Shown here one piece after another: positions 17,160 through 25,813 of a stretch of 64,000 nucleotides of DNA. Origin of the DNA: Anabaena sp. WA102. Lineage in GTDB: Bacteria; Cyanobacteriota; Cyanobacteriia; Cyanobacteriales; Nostocaceae. Location of the stretch: assembly GCF_001277295.1 (NCBI RefSeq), contig NZ_CP011456.1:5274001-5338000 (forward strand). The letters run 5' to 3'. Position 1 is the stretch's first letter; each line of letters begins with the position of its first letter. The translations under genes were made by a program, and so were the position numbers. The notes beneath the pieces are model-generated. The model searched no databases. It was given only the letters and a program-made list of their open reading frames with translations, and was not told the DNA's origin.

Positions 17160-17231
17160 AATAACCTGACAAATATTTGCCATAGCTACTACCAACTTTA
17201 GGGAATTCAAGACTTTTAAACAGGGTTTTGA

Positions 17232-17717
17232 TTATGACATCGCTTGAATGATGTAATCAAAGTAAGGTGCAGTTTCCCCAGCGTCTTCTGCATTTAATAA
17301 ATCCAAGGACGCTTGTTTGAGAGAGGCGATCGCTTCTACCATTCCAGGTACAGGAACGCCTAGAGAGTTGTACATTTCCCGCACACCAACCAAACCAATT
17401 TTTTCAATAGGTTCTTTGTCACCAGCAAGTACACCGTAAGTAATGAGGCGTAAGTACCAGCCAAAGTCCCGAATACACAAAGCCCGTTGTTTTTCACCGT
17501 AAGCATTACCACCGGGGGCGATAAAGTCAGGGCGTTTTTGCCAAAGTTTTTTGGTGGCTTCTTGAACGATCTTTTTCTCGTTTTCGGAAAGGGTGGCGGC
17601 GATTCTTGTGCGCTGCACACCTGTTTCCAAAAATGCTTTGATGTTTTTGAGTTCGCCACTGCTGGGGTAACGCAGTTCGTCGTCAGCTTGGAGAATAACT
17701 TGGCTAATTACAGTCAT
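17232..17717 (-). CDS. apcD: Allophycocyanin-B alpha subunit (ApcD)
   Basis: The 161-residue phycobiliprotein carries the bilin-attachment cysteine in KQRALCIRD (Cys81) and the family segments RPDFIAPGGNAYGEKQRALC, YLRLITYGVLAGDKEPIEKI and REMYNSLGVPVPGM. The N-terminus MTVISQVILQADDELRYPSS agrees with ApcD rather than ApcA. ApcD is a terminal emitter in the phycobilisome core, passing energy to photosystem I or II. As is usual, the gene stands alone, away from apcABC. Confidence 0.93.
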   Translation of the reverse strand: MTVISQVILQADDELRYPSSGELKNIKAFLETGVQRTRIAATLSENEKKIVQEATKKLWQKRPDFIAPGGNAYGEKQRALCIRDFGWYLRLITYGVLAGDKEPIEKIGLVGVREMYNSLGVPVPGMVEAIASLKQASLDLLNAEDAGETAPYFDYIIQAMS

Positions 17718-18186
17718 GATTATCTAAATGAACTGAAATATTTATATCTGCTAGTTTACCGACTTAAAGGGACATTCGTGAAGTGTATGGGAAGATAGAG
17801 ATAAATTAATTTACAAAAAAATGGGCTAAAAGCCCCGAAATTAAAACCTACAGCAAATTGTCATCAAACCCGGAAAAAGAACCCCACCCCCAACCCCCTC
17901 CCCGCAAGCGATGAGGGGGTTAAGATGTACCTTATATGATTGGAAATCGCTGTAAAAATCCTAAATACTCTTAAATTCTAATGTTTTTTAATCCGGAAAT
18001 GAAAGCCGTGTGGGGGATTTATCCCCTAGTGACTTATGGTGTTACACTATTTGTAACAGGAAAGGTAATCAACCTGTATAAAAACCTAACTACCTAACGG
18101 TAATTTGTACCTTGACAATTAGATCTATGCGTTTCTACTGCATTGTTCTAGCTTCTTCCTAGCAGTAGTTAAAAGATTTATAGGGA
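17718..18186. other. Non-coding region upstream of apcD
   Basis: No gene is seen. The stretch holds a dispersed GC-rich repeat with hairpin potential (about 17880-17930: CCCCCTCCCC, GCAAGCGATG, AGGGGG) common between cyanobacterial genes. The apcD promoter must lie near 17718-17850 on the minus strand, but I cannot fix its boxes. Confidence 0.5.
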
Positions 18187-18319
18187 CTAGTAGTCTGTCA
18201 ACCCGAAAATGACGGGTGAAGGCAAGCAGGGGGAGAAGAGGGGCAGGGGGGGCAGGGGAGGGAAGAACAGAAGTTTTTTCCGATCATTACCCGTCAAAAT
18301 AAATTTGACAGACCACTAG
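18187..18319. mobile_element. MITE-like element, 133 bp
   Basis: The ends are imperfect inverted repeats: CTAGTAGTCTGTCAA at 18187-18201 and TTGACAGACCACTAG at 18305-18319. An inner pair (GACGGGT and ACCCGTC) extends the symmetry. The centre is a purine-rich GGGGCAGGGG tract. No coding capacity. CTAG at each tip may be target sequence or part of the element. Confidence 0.6.
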
Positions 18320-18357
18320 ACAAATCAGAATTTTGAAACTTTCTCGTTTCAAGTTAA

Positions 18358-18509
18358 ACAGGACTTGCAGTAATGCAACTACGGTCGGGCAGACCGAAAG
18401 TTAACGCTTGGGGAGAGTCCCACCTCTGGGTTAGACAACGCAAGGAATCTAGTTTAAGTGGTCTCGTCGAACCAAGAATCCCCGTGTCTTGAGACCGGGG
18501 AGTGTCAAA
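18358..18509 (+). ncRNA. Orphan IS605/IS607-type right end (omega-RNA-like remnant)
   Basis: The segment ends in CGAACCAAGAATCCCC, the hairpin CCCCG...CGGGG (18480-18500) and AGTGTCAA. I recall this as the 3' end that follows tnpB genes in Nostocales, where it is both the transposon right end and the scaffold of the TnpB guide RNA. The earlier part (GGGGAGAGTCCCACCTCTGG) fits the structured scaffold. No tnpB or tnpA lies upstream, so this is a remnant or a non-autonomous derivative. Recognition is from memory of related sequences. Confidence 0.5.
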
Positions 18510-18572
18510 ATTTCACATTGGGCAACTTCCGCTTCCTAGTGAGAAAGTTCCCTGTTCTCTAGCAACTGACTA

Positions 18573-19955
18573 ATGACTAATATAATGTGGCGACAAGATG
18601 AAATTATTGAACTGGAAATTACTGATTTAAGCGACACTGGGGATGGTGTGGGACGCTTTGAACAGAGGGTGGTTTTTGTTCCTGATACTGTTCTGGGCGA
18701 TCGCCTACTTGTTAAACTATTCAATGTTAAGCCAAAATATGCCTATGGTCAGGTGCAAGAATTATTGCAAGCCTCGCCTCAACGGGTGCGTCCCAGTTGT
18801 ATTGTCGCTGATAAATGTGGTGGTTGTCAGTGGCAACATATTAATTATGACTACCAATTAATCGCCAAACACAATCAAGTAACTCAAGCTTTAGAAAGAA
18901 TTGGCGGTTTTGTGAATCCACAGATAGATCCCGTCTTAGTAACTGCTGCATCCTTCGGCTATCGCAACAAAGTCACCTATCCTATCGGTAGGTCAGCCAC
19001 AGGTCATGTCCAAGCTGGATATTATCACAAAGGTACTCATAAATTAATCAACTTGAATCAATGCCCCGTCCAAGACCAGCGATTAAATCCCCTATTAGCT
19101 GAAGTAAAATTGGATATTGAAAAGCAAGGTTGGTCAATTTATGACGAAACCCGACATAAAGGCTTAATTCGCCATTTGGGTTTACGCATTGGTCGTCGCA
19201 CAGGAGAAATGCTGCTAACTTTGGTCGTCAAAGATTGGAATTTACCAGGAATTGAAACCCAAGCACAGCAATGGTTACAGCGTTATCCTGAGTTAGTTGG
19301 TGTGTCACTTAACCGCAATAGCGATCGCACAAATGCTATATTTGGATCAGAAACCCGTTGTCTAGCTGGAACCCCCCACCTCCAAGAAAAATTCGCCGGA
19401 CTAGATTTTCAAATCGGACCAGATACATTTTTCCAAGTGTACACAGAAACAGCCGAAGCACTCCTAGCAGTAATTCAGTCAGAACTGAACCTACAAGGAG
19501 ATGAAATCCTCATTGATGCCTATTGTGGTATAGGAACATTAACTTTACCCCTAGCCAAACAAGCACGGCACGTCACAGGGTTAGAATTGCAATCCACAGC
19601 AGTACAACAAGCAACTATCAATGCCAAAGAAAATGGAATCAATAATGTCACATTCCAAGTAGGCGCAGTAGAAAAGATTCTCCAGAATTTGGAAATTATC
19701 CCAGATGTCGTCTTACTTGATCCGCCCCGCAAAGGATGTGAAGCTAACGTTATTAAAACATTAAGAAACCTGAAACCATCTCGAATTGTTTACGTCAGTT
19801 GTAAAGTAGCCACCCTCGCCCGTGACCTCAGATTACTTTGCGAAGATGGGCTATATAAACTCACAAGAGTGCAACCTGCCGACTTTTTTCCTCAAACTGC
19901 CCATGTAGAAGCAGCCGCTTTTCTAGTCCTGTCGGAAAATGATCAGAATAGTTAA
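18573..19955 (+). CDS. rlmD: 23S rRNA (uracil-5-)-methyltransferase RlmD/RumA
   Basis: The 460-residue protein has an N-terminal TRAM domain (about 8-65), a [4Fe-4S] cluster motif (Cys76, 82, 85 in CIVADKCGGCQW, with a fourth Cys in NQCPVQ), an SAM-binding segment LIDAYCGIGTLTLPLA, and the catalytic Cys in RIVYVSCKVATLARD. It methylates the 5 position of a 23S rRNA uridine; the exact position (1939 or 747 by E. coli numbering) cannot be told from sequence. An ATG at codon 5 is an alternative start. It is monocistronic. Confidence 0.92.
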   Translation: MTNIMWRQDEIIELEITDLSDTGDGVGRFEQRVVFVPDTVLGDRLLVKLFNVKPKYAYGQVQELLQASPQRVRPSCIVADKCGGCQWQHINYDYQLIAKHNQVTQALERIGGFVNPQIDPVLVTAASFGYRNKVTYPIGRSATGHVQAGYYHKGTHKLINLNQCPVQDQRLNPLLAEVKLDIEKQGWSIYDETRHKGLIRHLGLRIGRRTGEMLLTLVVKDWNLPGIETQAQQWLQRYPELVGVSLNRNSDRTNAIFGSETRCLAGTPHLQEKFAGLDFQIGPDTFFQVYTETAEALLAVIQSELNLQGDEILIDAYCGIGTLTLPLAKQARHVTGLELQSTAVQQATINAKENGINNVTFQVGAVEKILQNLEIIPDVVLLDPPRKGCEANVIKTLRNLKPSRIVYVSCKVATLARDLRLLCEDGLYKLTRVQPADFFPQTAHVEAAAFLVLSENDQNS

Positions 19956-20365
19956 TTCTTTCTAAAAATAAAAATCAGAAATTTGTACTCTAGTGGATAC
20001 TCATAATGGTAAAATGGAATTACATAAAAATAGAAACTCATTTTGTTTTAAAGAAATCGAAGCTGTATAGAATCTGAAGGAAGAGATTAAATTGTGTTAA
20101 ATACAAACTAGCAGCTAATCAGAGCGTCCTGCCCATTCTGTTTAAAAATAGCAATTCTTATTCATCTAGCAAATGAACGGATTGACTTTAGCAAGTTGTA
20201 CATCAACAATATGAATTCTCATTCCCAGTTATCGGCCAAGAGCATTTTTATAAATTTAGTTTTACAGACTCAAGTTTGAAGGCAGCATGGCTACCTAATT
20301 TTTATCAGAATGCCTGAAAAAGCTTTCCTGATGTCTAGCTAAATAAAAGCTACGGGGTTTCTCTT
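19956..20365. other. Intergenic stretch without recognised features
   Basis: These 410 bases hold no open frame with protein-like character, no STRR and no strong hairpin that I can see. The promoter of the downstream RsbW-like gene presumably lies near its right end. Confidence 0.5.
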
Positions 20366-20815
20366 GTGATTACCATTTCTCTTCGTCCAGTTGGGCGTTA
20401 TTGGGGGACAATTAGTTTTGCCTCCACCCTCTATCTTTGTCCAATCCTAGATTTACTCTTGAACGATATTCCCGTAAAATTACAATCGGAACTACGACTA
20501 GGACTCCAAGAAGCCCTAGTAAATGCCGCTAAACATGGGAATAATCTTGATCCCGGCAAATTAGTCGTAGTTCAGTTCTCATTAATAAATAATCAGTATT
20601 GGTGGATTATCTCAGATCAGGGCAGCGGTTTCACACCCTCCCTCGAAGATCATAGTGATCCCGATGACTATTTACCACCAGACGAAGCAGAAAGTGGGCG
20701 GGGTATGTCCTTACTGCATCAGATTTTTGATCAAGTAAAATGGAATGGCAAAGGGACAGAACTTACCCTTTGTAAGCAAGTAGAAAGCCGTCGTTTACTA
20801 TCTTTGCGAAGATAA
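20366..20815 (+). CDS. RsbW-like HATPase (anti-sigma/serine kinase type)
   Basis: The 149-residue protein is a lone GHKL ATPase domain: the N box is QEALVNAAKHGNN (about 50-62), the G1 box SDQGSGF (about 87-93) and the G2 box ESGRGMSLLHQIFD (about 113-126). Such small proteins act as anti-sigma factors or serine kinases on STAS-domain partners (RsbW, SpoIIAB). No STAS or sigma gene is adjacent. The GTG at 20366 is encoded just after CTCTT; the start is uncertain by a few codons. Confidence 0.82.
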   Translation: MITISLRPVGRYWGTISFASTLYLCPILDLLLNDIPVKLQSELRLGLQEALVNAAKHGNNLDPGKLVVVQFSLINNQYWWIISDQGSGFTPSLEDHSDPDDYLPPDEAESGRGMSLLHQIFDQVKWNGKGTELTLCKQVESRRLLSLRR

Positions 20816-20821
20816 GAGGGG

Positions 20822-20915
20822 GCAGGGGGCAGGGAACAGGGAACAGGGAACAGGTGACAGGGAACAGGTGCTACGCCACGGGGACAGGTGCTACGCCACG
20901 GGGACAGGGAACAGG
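20822..20915. repeat. Short tandem repeats
   Basis: Runs of a GGGAACA-type heptamer (about 20827-20863) are followed by two copies of a 20-bp unit containing GGTGCTACGCCACGGGGACA (about 20868-20907). They fill the gap between convergent genes. Confidence 0.75.
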
Positions 20916-20921
20916 TGAGAG

Positions 20922-21200
20922 CTATTTCTTTATTACCTCGCGCTGATGTCCGTGCGTGGGGCAAGGAGGGGCGGAGATTGACTTATCTAGCCAGCCTACA
21001 GCCTGTTCTAGCCTAGCCTGTGCTTCTTGGGGTTCATTTTTGACCAAAAACACCATTGCGGCGGCTGCCTGTTCACTAGCGCGAGCATTGCGATTAGACT
21101 TGAGGCGATGCCAATCATCGGGAGAGATACTCAACCGTTCCATGAGTGCCTGTGCTAGTTCTAGAGTGCTGATTTCATTTAGTTGATTAGTTTGTGACAT
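20922..21200 (-). CDS. Conserved small cyanobacterial protein (DUF6439-like)
   Basis: This 92-residue protein starts MSQTNQLNEISTLELAQALM and contains LSISPDDWHRLKSNRNARAS and EQAAAAMVFLVKNEPQEAQARLEQAVGWL. It looks helical, with no membrane segment. I associate the pattern with a conserved cyanobacterial family (possibly DUF6439); function unknown. It is convergent with the RsbW-like gene and divergent from the next gene. Confidence 0.65.
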   Translation of the reverse strand: MSQTNQLNEISTLELAQALMERLSISPDDWHRLKSNRNARASEQAAAAMVFLVKNEPQEAQARLEQAVGWLDKSISAPPCPTHGHQREVIKK

Positions 21201-21266
21201 AAGACTAAGTGCCGAGTTAAGAGTAAAAGTTATGATTTAACCATCATAGCTAATGATTAATCACCA

Positions 21267-21611
21267 ATGACTAATTTAGAGGAAAATTCCCAGCCAGATT
21301 TTGCACAGGAATTAGAGGAAATAGAGGCTGAACTCCAATTCTTGAAAGATAGATATGCTCAAGTGCAAAAAGATCAACAACAAAAGGCACAATGGCAACA
21401 AGAATTAAAAAATTTAAAGGAAAATAGAAAGCAGACTCCAGAAATTAAAGCCGAGTTAAATCGCCTTCAAAAACAATTAGAAGTATTAGAAATCAACCTA
21501 GAAAGCCAGTTGTTTTCTTGGGTAAGTCTGAAAAGACCTTTTTGGCAAGCTATTCGTTTTGGCGGTTTAGGTGTTATTATAGGTTGGTTATTAAAATCTT
21601 GGGTTGGTTGA
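21267..21611 (+). CDS. Coiled-coil protein with C-terminal membrane anchor
   Basis: Residues about 10-85 of this 114-residue protein are Gln/Glu/Lys-rich and read as a long coiled coil (ELEEIEAELQFLKDRYAQVQ, LNRLQKQLEVLEINLESQL). Residues about 95-111 (AIRFGGLGVIIGWLLKSW) form one probable membrane segment. The family is not recognised. It lies 88 bp upstream of asnS, separated by a hairpin repeat that probably terminates it. Confidence 0.65.
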   Translation: MTNLEENSQPDFAQELEEIEAELQFLKDRYAQVQKDQQQKAQWQQELKNLKENRKQTPEIKAELNRLQKQLEVLEINLESQLFSWVSLKRPFWQAIRFGGLGVIIGWLLKSWVG

Positions 21612-21616
21612 TTTAA

Positions 21617-21668
21617 AAGATCCCCGACTTCTTTAAGATCCCCGACTTCTTTGAGAAGTCGGGGATCT
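21617..21668 (+). terminator. Hairpin repeat, probable terminator
   Basis: AGATCCCCGACTTCT (21636-21650) and its complement (21654-21668) give a perfect 15-bp stem with a 3-base loop. The left arm is partly duplicated at 21618-21633. The same stem recurs at 39044-39076, so it is a dispersed repeat used as, or resembling, a terminator. Confidence 0.65.
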
Positions 21669-21699
21669 GAAATTCTTTAAAAAATACAAATTGTAGAAA

Positions 21700-23091
21700 A
21701 TGCTAAATCCTCGTATTGCAGAAATATTAAGAAGTGGTAAACCAGAACAAACTTTGGTAGTCCAAGGTTGGGTAAGAACAAAACGCGAATTAAAAGGATT
21801 TGCATTTTTGGAAGTTAATGATGGTTCATCTTTAGGTAATTTACAAATTGTCATTAATCAAGATTTACCAGACTATCAAGGAATATTAAAACAGATCAAT
21901 ACAGGTGGTTCTATAGAAGTATCAGGAGTCCTAGTAGCTTCTCAGGGTAAAGGACAAAGAATAGAATTAAAAGCAGATACAGTGAAAGTATACGGAGATG
22001 CTGATCCTGATACTTATCCTCTGCAAAAGAAACGCCATTCCTTTGAGTTTCTCCGAACCATAGCCCATTTACGTCCGCGAACTAACTCCTTTGGTGCAGT
22101 ATTTCGAGTCAGAAATGCTTGCGCGATCGCTATTCACCAATTTTTTCAACAACGGGGTTTTTTATGGGTACATACTCCCATTATTACCGCGAGTGATTGT
22201 GAAGGTGCGGGTGAATTATTTAGTGTGACCAATTTCAATTTAAAGAATGTTCCTAAAACAGAAAACCAAGAAATTGATTATAGCCAAGACTTCTTTAGTA
22301 AACCTGCATATTTAACAGTCAGTGGCCAATTAGAAGCCGAAATTATGGCAATGGCTTTTACTAATGTCTATACTTTTGGTCCCACATTCCGGGCTGAAAA
22401 TTCTAATACTTCTCGTCACTTAGCCGAATTTTGGATGGTTGAACCAGAAATGGCTTTTTGTGATTTAGAAGGTGATATGGATGTAGCTGAGGAGTTTCTC
22501 AAACACATTTTTAAATATGTGATGGAAACCTGTCCCGAAGACATGGAATTTTTTAATGAACGGATTGATAATACTGTTTTAGAAACTGCCAATAATATTA
22601 TTAACAATCAGTTTGCACGATTGACTTATACAGAAGCAGTCAAACTTTTAGAAAAAGCTGATGTTAAGTTTGATTACCCTGTGAGTTGGGGTGCAGATTT
22701 ACAATCAGAACATGAACGCTATTTAGCTGAACAATTGTTCAAAAAGCCGGTCATTGTTACAGATTATCCTGCCCAAATTAAAGCTTTTTATATGCGGTTG
22801 AGTGATGATGAAAAAACCGTCCGGGCTATGGATATTCTCGCACCGAAAATAGGCGAAATTATTGGTGGTTCACAACGGGAAGAAAGACTTGATGTTTTAG
22901 AAAAACGGGTATTAGCACAGGGTATGAAACCAGAGGATTTGTGGTGGTATTTAGATTTACGTCGTTATGGTACTGTTCCCCACGCTGGTTTCGGTTTGGG
23001 GTTTGAAAGATTGGTGCAATTTATGACGGGTATGGGAAATATTCGGGATGTGATTCCCTTTCCTCGCACACCACAAAGCGCGGATTTTTAA
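21700..23091 (+). CDS. asnS: Asparaginyl-tRNA synthetase
   Basis: The 463-residue protein has an N-terminal OB-fold anticodon-binding domain (about 17-110; VQGWVRTKRELKGFAFLEVN) and a class II catalytic core: motif 2 in TFRAENSNTSRHLAEFWMVE and motif 3 in GFGLGFERLVQFMTG. Motif 1 lies around residues 125-150. It charges tRNA-Asn with asparagine. Length and ends are normal. It is the second gene after the coiled-coil protein but likely has its own promoter. Confidence 0.96.
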   Translation: MLNPRIAEILRSGKPEQTLVVQGWVRTKRELKGFAFLEVNDGSSLGNLQIVINQDLPDYQGILKQINTGGSIEVSGVLVASQGKGQRIELKADTVKVYGDADPDTYPLQKKRHSFEFLRTIAHLRPRTNSFGAVFRVRNACAIAIHQFFQQRGFLWVHTPIITASDCEGAGELFSVTNFNLKNVPKTENQEIDYSQDFFSKPAYLTVSGQLEAEIMAMAFTNVYTFGPTFRAENSNTSRHLAEFWMVEPEMAFCDLEGDMDVAEEFLKHIFKYVMETCPEDMEFFNERIDNTVLETANNIINNQFARLTYTEAVKLLEKADVKFDYPVSWGADLQSEHERYLAEQLFKKPVIVTDYPAQIKAFYMRLSDDEKTVRAMDILAPKIGEIIGGSQREERLDVLEKRVLAQGMKPEDLWWYLDLRRYGTVPHAGFGLGFERLVQFMTGMGNIRDVIPFPRTPQSADF

Positions 23092-23126
23092 TTATTTTAA
23101 CGTGAATTCATTGAACCTCACCCCAA

Positions 23127-23149
23127 CCCCTCTCCGACGCGGAGAGGGG
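23127..23149. repeat. Dispersed hairpin repeat downstream of asnS
   Basis: CCCCTCTCC and GGAGAGGGG form a 9-bp stem around GACGC, within the common cyanobacterial repeat beginning CCTCACCCCAACCCC. It lies between convergent genes and may help to terminate both; TTTGTTTTT follows 12 bp later on the plus strand. Confidence 0.6.
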
Positions 23150-23190
23150 CATATTGGTTTGTTTTTAGCAAATTTTTGGCTATCTATTTT

Positions 23191-24774
23191 CTATCCTCCT
23201 GGATTATAAATTATCCAAGGTTTTAATTGGCGATCGCACCATTTACCCGCAACTAACTCTGTCACTAAAGGTGTAATCATAAATTTAGCTGGAAAACCCC
23301 CCAATACATCCACTCGCACACAAGAATAAGGCTGTTTACTCTCAAAACCACTCCCACTCCGTCCCACATACAACAGCGAATCAGCAACCTTACGAATGGC
23401 AAGATCCCCATTATTATTGAAAGTTTCCAGCAATTCTCCTCCTTCTTGACGTTGACGACGAAGACGACGACCACTACCACCGGCAATAATATAATTAATA
23501 TAAGAATCTGCGTGTCCTGTATTAACAGTTTGCAAATGCTCAAAACAATGTGCGTGTCCGCTGAATATTATATCTACTATTGGGCGTTTCTGAGTTATAT
23601 TACCTAAACTTGTCGCCACCTCATCAAAAACATCCCGTAACCGATGACGAACCGCTAAAGTTTGCCTTTGATTCCATTTACTACCTTCCGTCACATAAGG
23701 TGGATGATGGAAAAATATTACCCGTCCTCTAACTGCGTCATTCTGCCAAGATGCAATTAACTTTTCTTTTAACCAAGTCAATTGTTCAAAATCAACATTA
23801 GTATTTGTATGAGAATCTAATTGCTTTTCAATATCAATTTTCACTTCATTGATTTGGTCTAATTTTGCCCCAAGTTCAGCCAATAATTCCGCGTCATCAG
23901 ACTTTTCAGGATTGAGTTTGTCACATTCCGTCAAAATCCGTAATTCTTCCTTGTCAATTTCCTGACGACGTTGCCCTAATTCCCGACGGAAATCATCCCC
24001 AGCTTGGTTATGAGGTAAAGGATCTGGAGTATTGAAAGTATTAGAATCTAAGGCAAAAAAGTCAATACCACCGTAACAAAAATTATAATACCGATTGGGT
24101 AAACGAGTAAAATTTCCTGGCTGATAACGCAAACATTTACCAGTACCAGTTTGAGCGTTGTAATGCTGTTTTAAATATCCTTCTAAGTCACTTGGAGAAA
24201 CTGCCGCCAAATAATCTAAAAATGCCCTAGCATAAGCATCACCTTGATTTGAACCATACCAACCAATCTCAATATCTTTATAACGCAACATCCGCCGCAA
24301 AGGCAAAGTTGGACCAGTTAACAACCGATAGAGTAAAGGCACATCATAGTAATCATGATTCCCCAGCACTGGTAAAATCGGCAACTTAAATACCATCTGA
24401 TCATAAGCAATATTTTGAGGCTGATGACCACCAACCAAAAATTCCCGATAAGGTTCAATAAAATTAGCTGGGTAATATTCACGAGAACCCACCATATAAA
24501 TCACATCACCAGTGTGCAGCACAAAGCGGCAATCATTACCATGATTTACCATCATTTTGGCAACTTCCCGTTGGGGATGGTGTCCAGAATAGGACTTAGT
24601 GCCAGTATCACCCATCACCATAAACGAAAAATCTGGACTTTCTGAGTTGCCATCATCTATCACCATGCAGGTTTGGTCAATTCCCTGCTGTAAAATACTC
24701 GAATGCTGCCAGCGCACCCGTTGTTTCATCTTTTGAATTTTGACAGAAATCGGTGGTTCAGAAATCAATTTCAT
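23191..24774 (-). CDS. Calcineurin-type metallophosphoesterase
   Basis: The 527-residue protein has the ordered metal-binding motifs of this superfamily: FMVMGDTGT (about 49-57), FVLHTGDVIYM (about 80-90), LGNHDYYD (about 136-143), VIFFHHPPY and IFSGHAHCFEHLQ. Between the third and fourth motifs lies a charged, predicted coiled insertion (about 265-325; QRRQEIDKEELRILTE). It could be a phosphatase or nucleotidase of the purple-acid type; no signal peptide is evident. It is monocistronic. Substrate unknown. Confidence 0.88.
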   Translation of the reverse strand: MKLISEPPISVKIQKMKQRVRWQHSSILQQGIDQTCMVIDDGNSESPDFSFMVMGDTGTKSYSGHHPQREVAKMMVNHGNDCRFVLHTGDVIYMVGSREYYPANFIEPYREFLVGGHQPQNIAYDQMVFKLPILPVLGNHDYYDVPLLYRLLTGPTLPLRRMLRYKDIEIGWYGSNQGDAYARAFLDYLAAVSPSDLEGYLKQHYNAQTGTGKCLRYQPGNFTRLPNRYYNFCYGGIDFFALDSNTFNTPDPLPHNQAGDDFRRELGQRRQEIDKEELRILTECDKLNPEKSDDAELLAELGAKLDQINEVKIDIEKQLDSHTNTNVDFEQLTWLKEKLIASWQNDAVRGRVIFFHHPPYVTEGSKWNQRQTLAVRHRLRDVFDEVATSLGNITQKRPIVDIIFSGHAHCFEHLQTVNTGHADSYINYIIAGGSGRRLRRQRQEGGELLETFNNNGDLAIRKVADSLLYVGRSGSGFESKQPYSCVRVDVLGGFPAKFMITPLVTELVAGKWCDRQLKPWIIYNPGG

Positions 24775-24861
24775 AGGAAATAATATTGTCAGAAATGGCT
24801 AACGCCACGCTACGCTATCAGGATATCCAGGATTTAAGGATTAACAGGATTACGGTTTAAA

Positions 24862-24999
24862 GGCGTTGCTGAATCGAGGTATTAAATTCCCAAATTGAAC
24901 CTTTAAAACTCAAACCTCAGTGCGTCTACTCTTCGAGATCACGAAGCGTGATTGCGCCTTTGCGTGAGACTAAAATTCATACCCTTAATCAGCAACGCC
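24862..24999. mobile_element. MITE with perfect 9-bp target duplication
   Basis: The ends are inverted repeats starting GGCGTTGCTGA (24862) and ending TCAGCAACGCC (24999), with symmetry continuing imperfectly for about 25 bp. The element is flanked by direct repeats CGGTTTAAA at 24853-24861 and 25000-25008. The centre includes CTTTGCGTGAGAC-type and ATCACGAAGCGTGAT-type small repeats. It has no coding capacity; a 138-bp non-autonomous element moved by a transposase elsewhere. Confidence 0.88.
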
Positions 25000-25049
25000 C
25001 GGTTTAAATTAGTCCGCGTAGGCGGACTTTGTTTGTGTAGCTGCGACTT

Positions 25050-25544
25050 CTAGTCGCCTAATATTGATAAACTAGCGAAAACCTGTTTCACCAATTGCTG
25101 AGTTTTATTTTCTAATTGTTGCCAATCCACATCCCCATATTCATCAATTAAGCTAGTATCAATATTAACTGCTGTATTCTCTGGACTATAATTCAGAAAA
25201 CATAATTGATAACACAAATCCCACAAATCTAGATTGACTTGTTGTCCATTACGTTGTAAAAGCAAATGATATCCTGCATGGGGCATAGGTAAACTCGCCA
25301 GAGTTTTTCTAATTTCCTCCGCTTGTATGGGTGTTGCGGTTTCTATTTCTTGTACCAACTGAGTTACCAAGGCTTTGGTTTCATCAGGGGTATTAGCAGG
25401 CCAAGTTAATACATCTTGATAAGTGCCTTGCCAATCAGATATATCCAACTGCTTGCGAAGATTATCAATCACACGAATGAACGCAGGTTGCATCAAGATT
25501 TCAGCTTGTTGCCATGAGGTAGAATTAGTTATCTTAGGTGGCAT
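25050..25544 (-). CDS. Conserved cyanobacterial hypothetical protein
   Basis: This 164-residue soluble protein has regular amphipathic helices (AEILMQPAFIRVIDNLRKQL, LVQEIETATPIQAEEIRKTL) and an acidic stretch LIDEYGDVDWQQLENKTQ near residues 132-149. No signal peptide or membrane segment is seen. I do not recognise a functional family. Codon use is like that of neighbouring housekeeping genes. It is divergent from the kinase gene, 269 bp apart. Confidence 0.65.
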   Translation of the reverse strand: MPPKITNSTSWQQAEILMQPAFIRVIDNLRKQLDISDWQGTYQDVLTWPANTPDETKALVTQLVQEIETATPIQAEEIRKTLASLPMPHAGYHLLLQRNGQQVNLDLWDLCYQLCFLNYSPENTAVNIDTSLIDEYGDVDWQQLENKTQQLVKQVFASLSILGD

Positions 25545-25813
25545 AGCTAGTCAATAGGGATACTGATCGTAAAATTAACAATTTGGTTCAATAAAAAAAC
25601 TATACTTCATAGCGATCGCCAAAGTAGTTAAGCTGTCAGGCATTTAAATTGCTGGTTGAGACGAGGGAATTTTTCTTCTGTTTTCTTTCCTCTTTACTCC
25701 TGACTGCTGACATAATTTAAATCTTTTCTCAAGATACCTGATTTTAGAAAGAGAAATTTGGAGATATTGACTACTAGCGGGAAAATTAAGCTGTAAAGCT
25801 GGGGAGGGAAATT

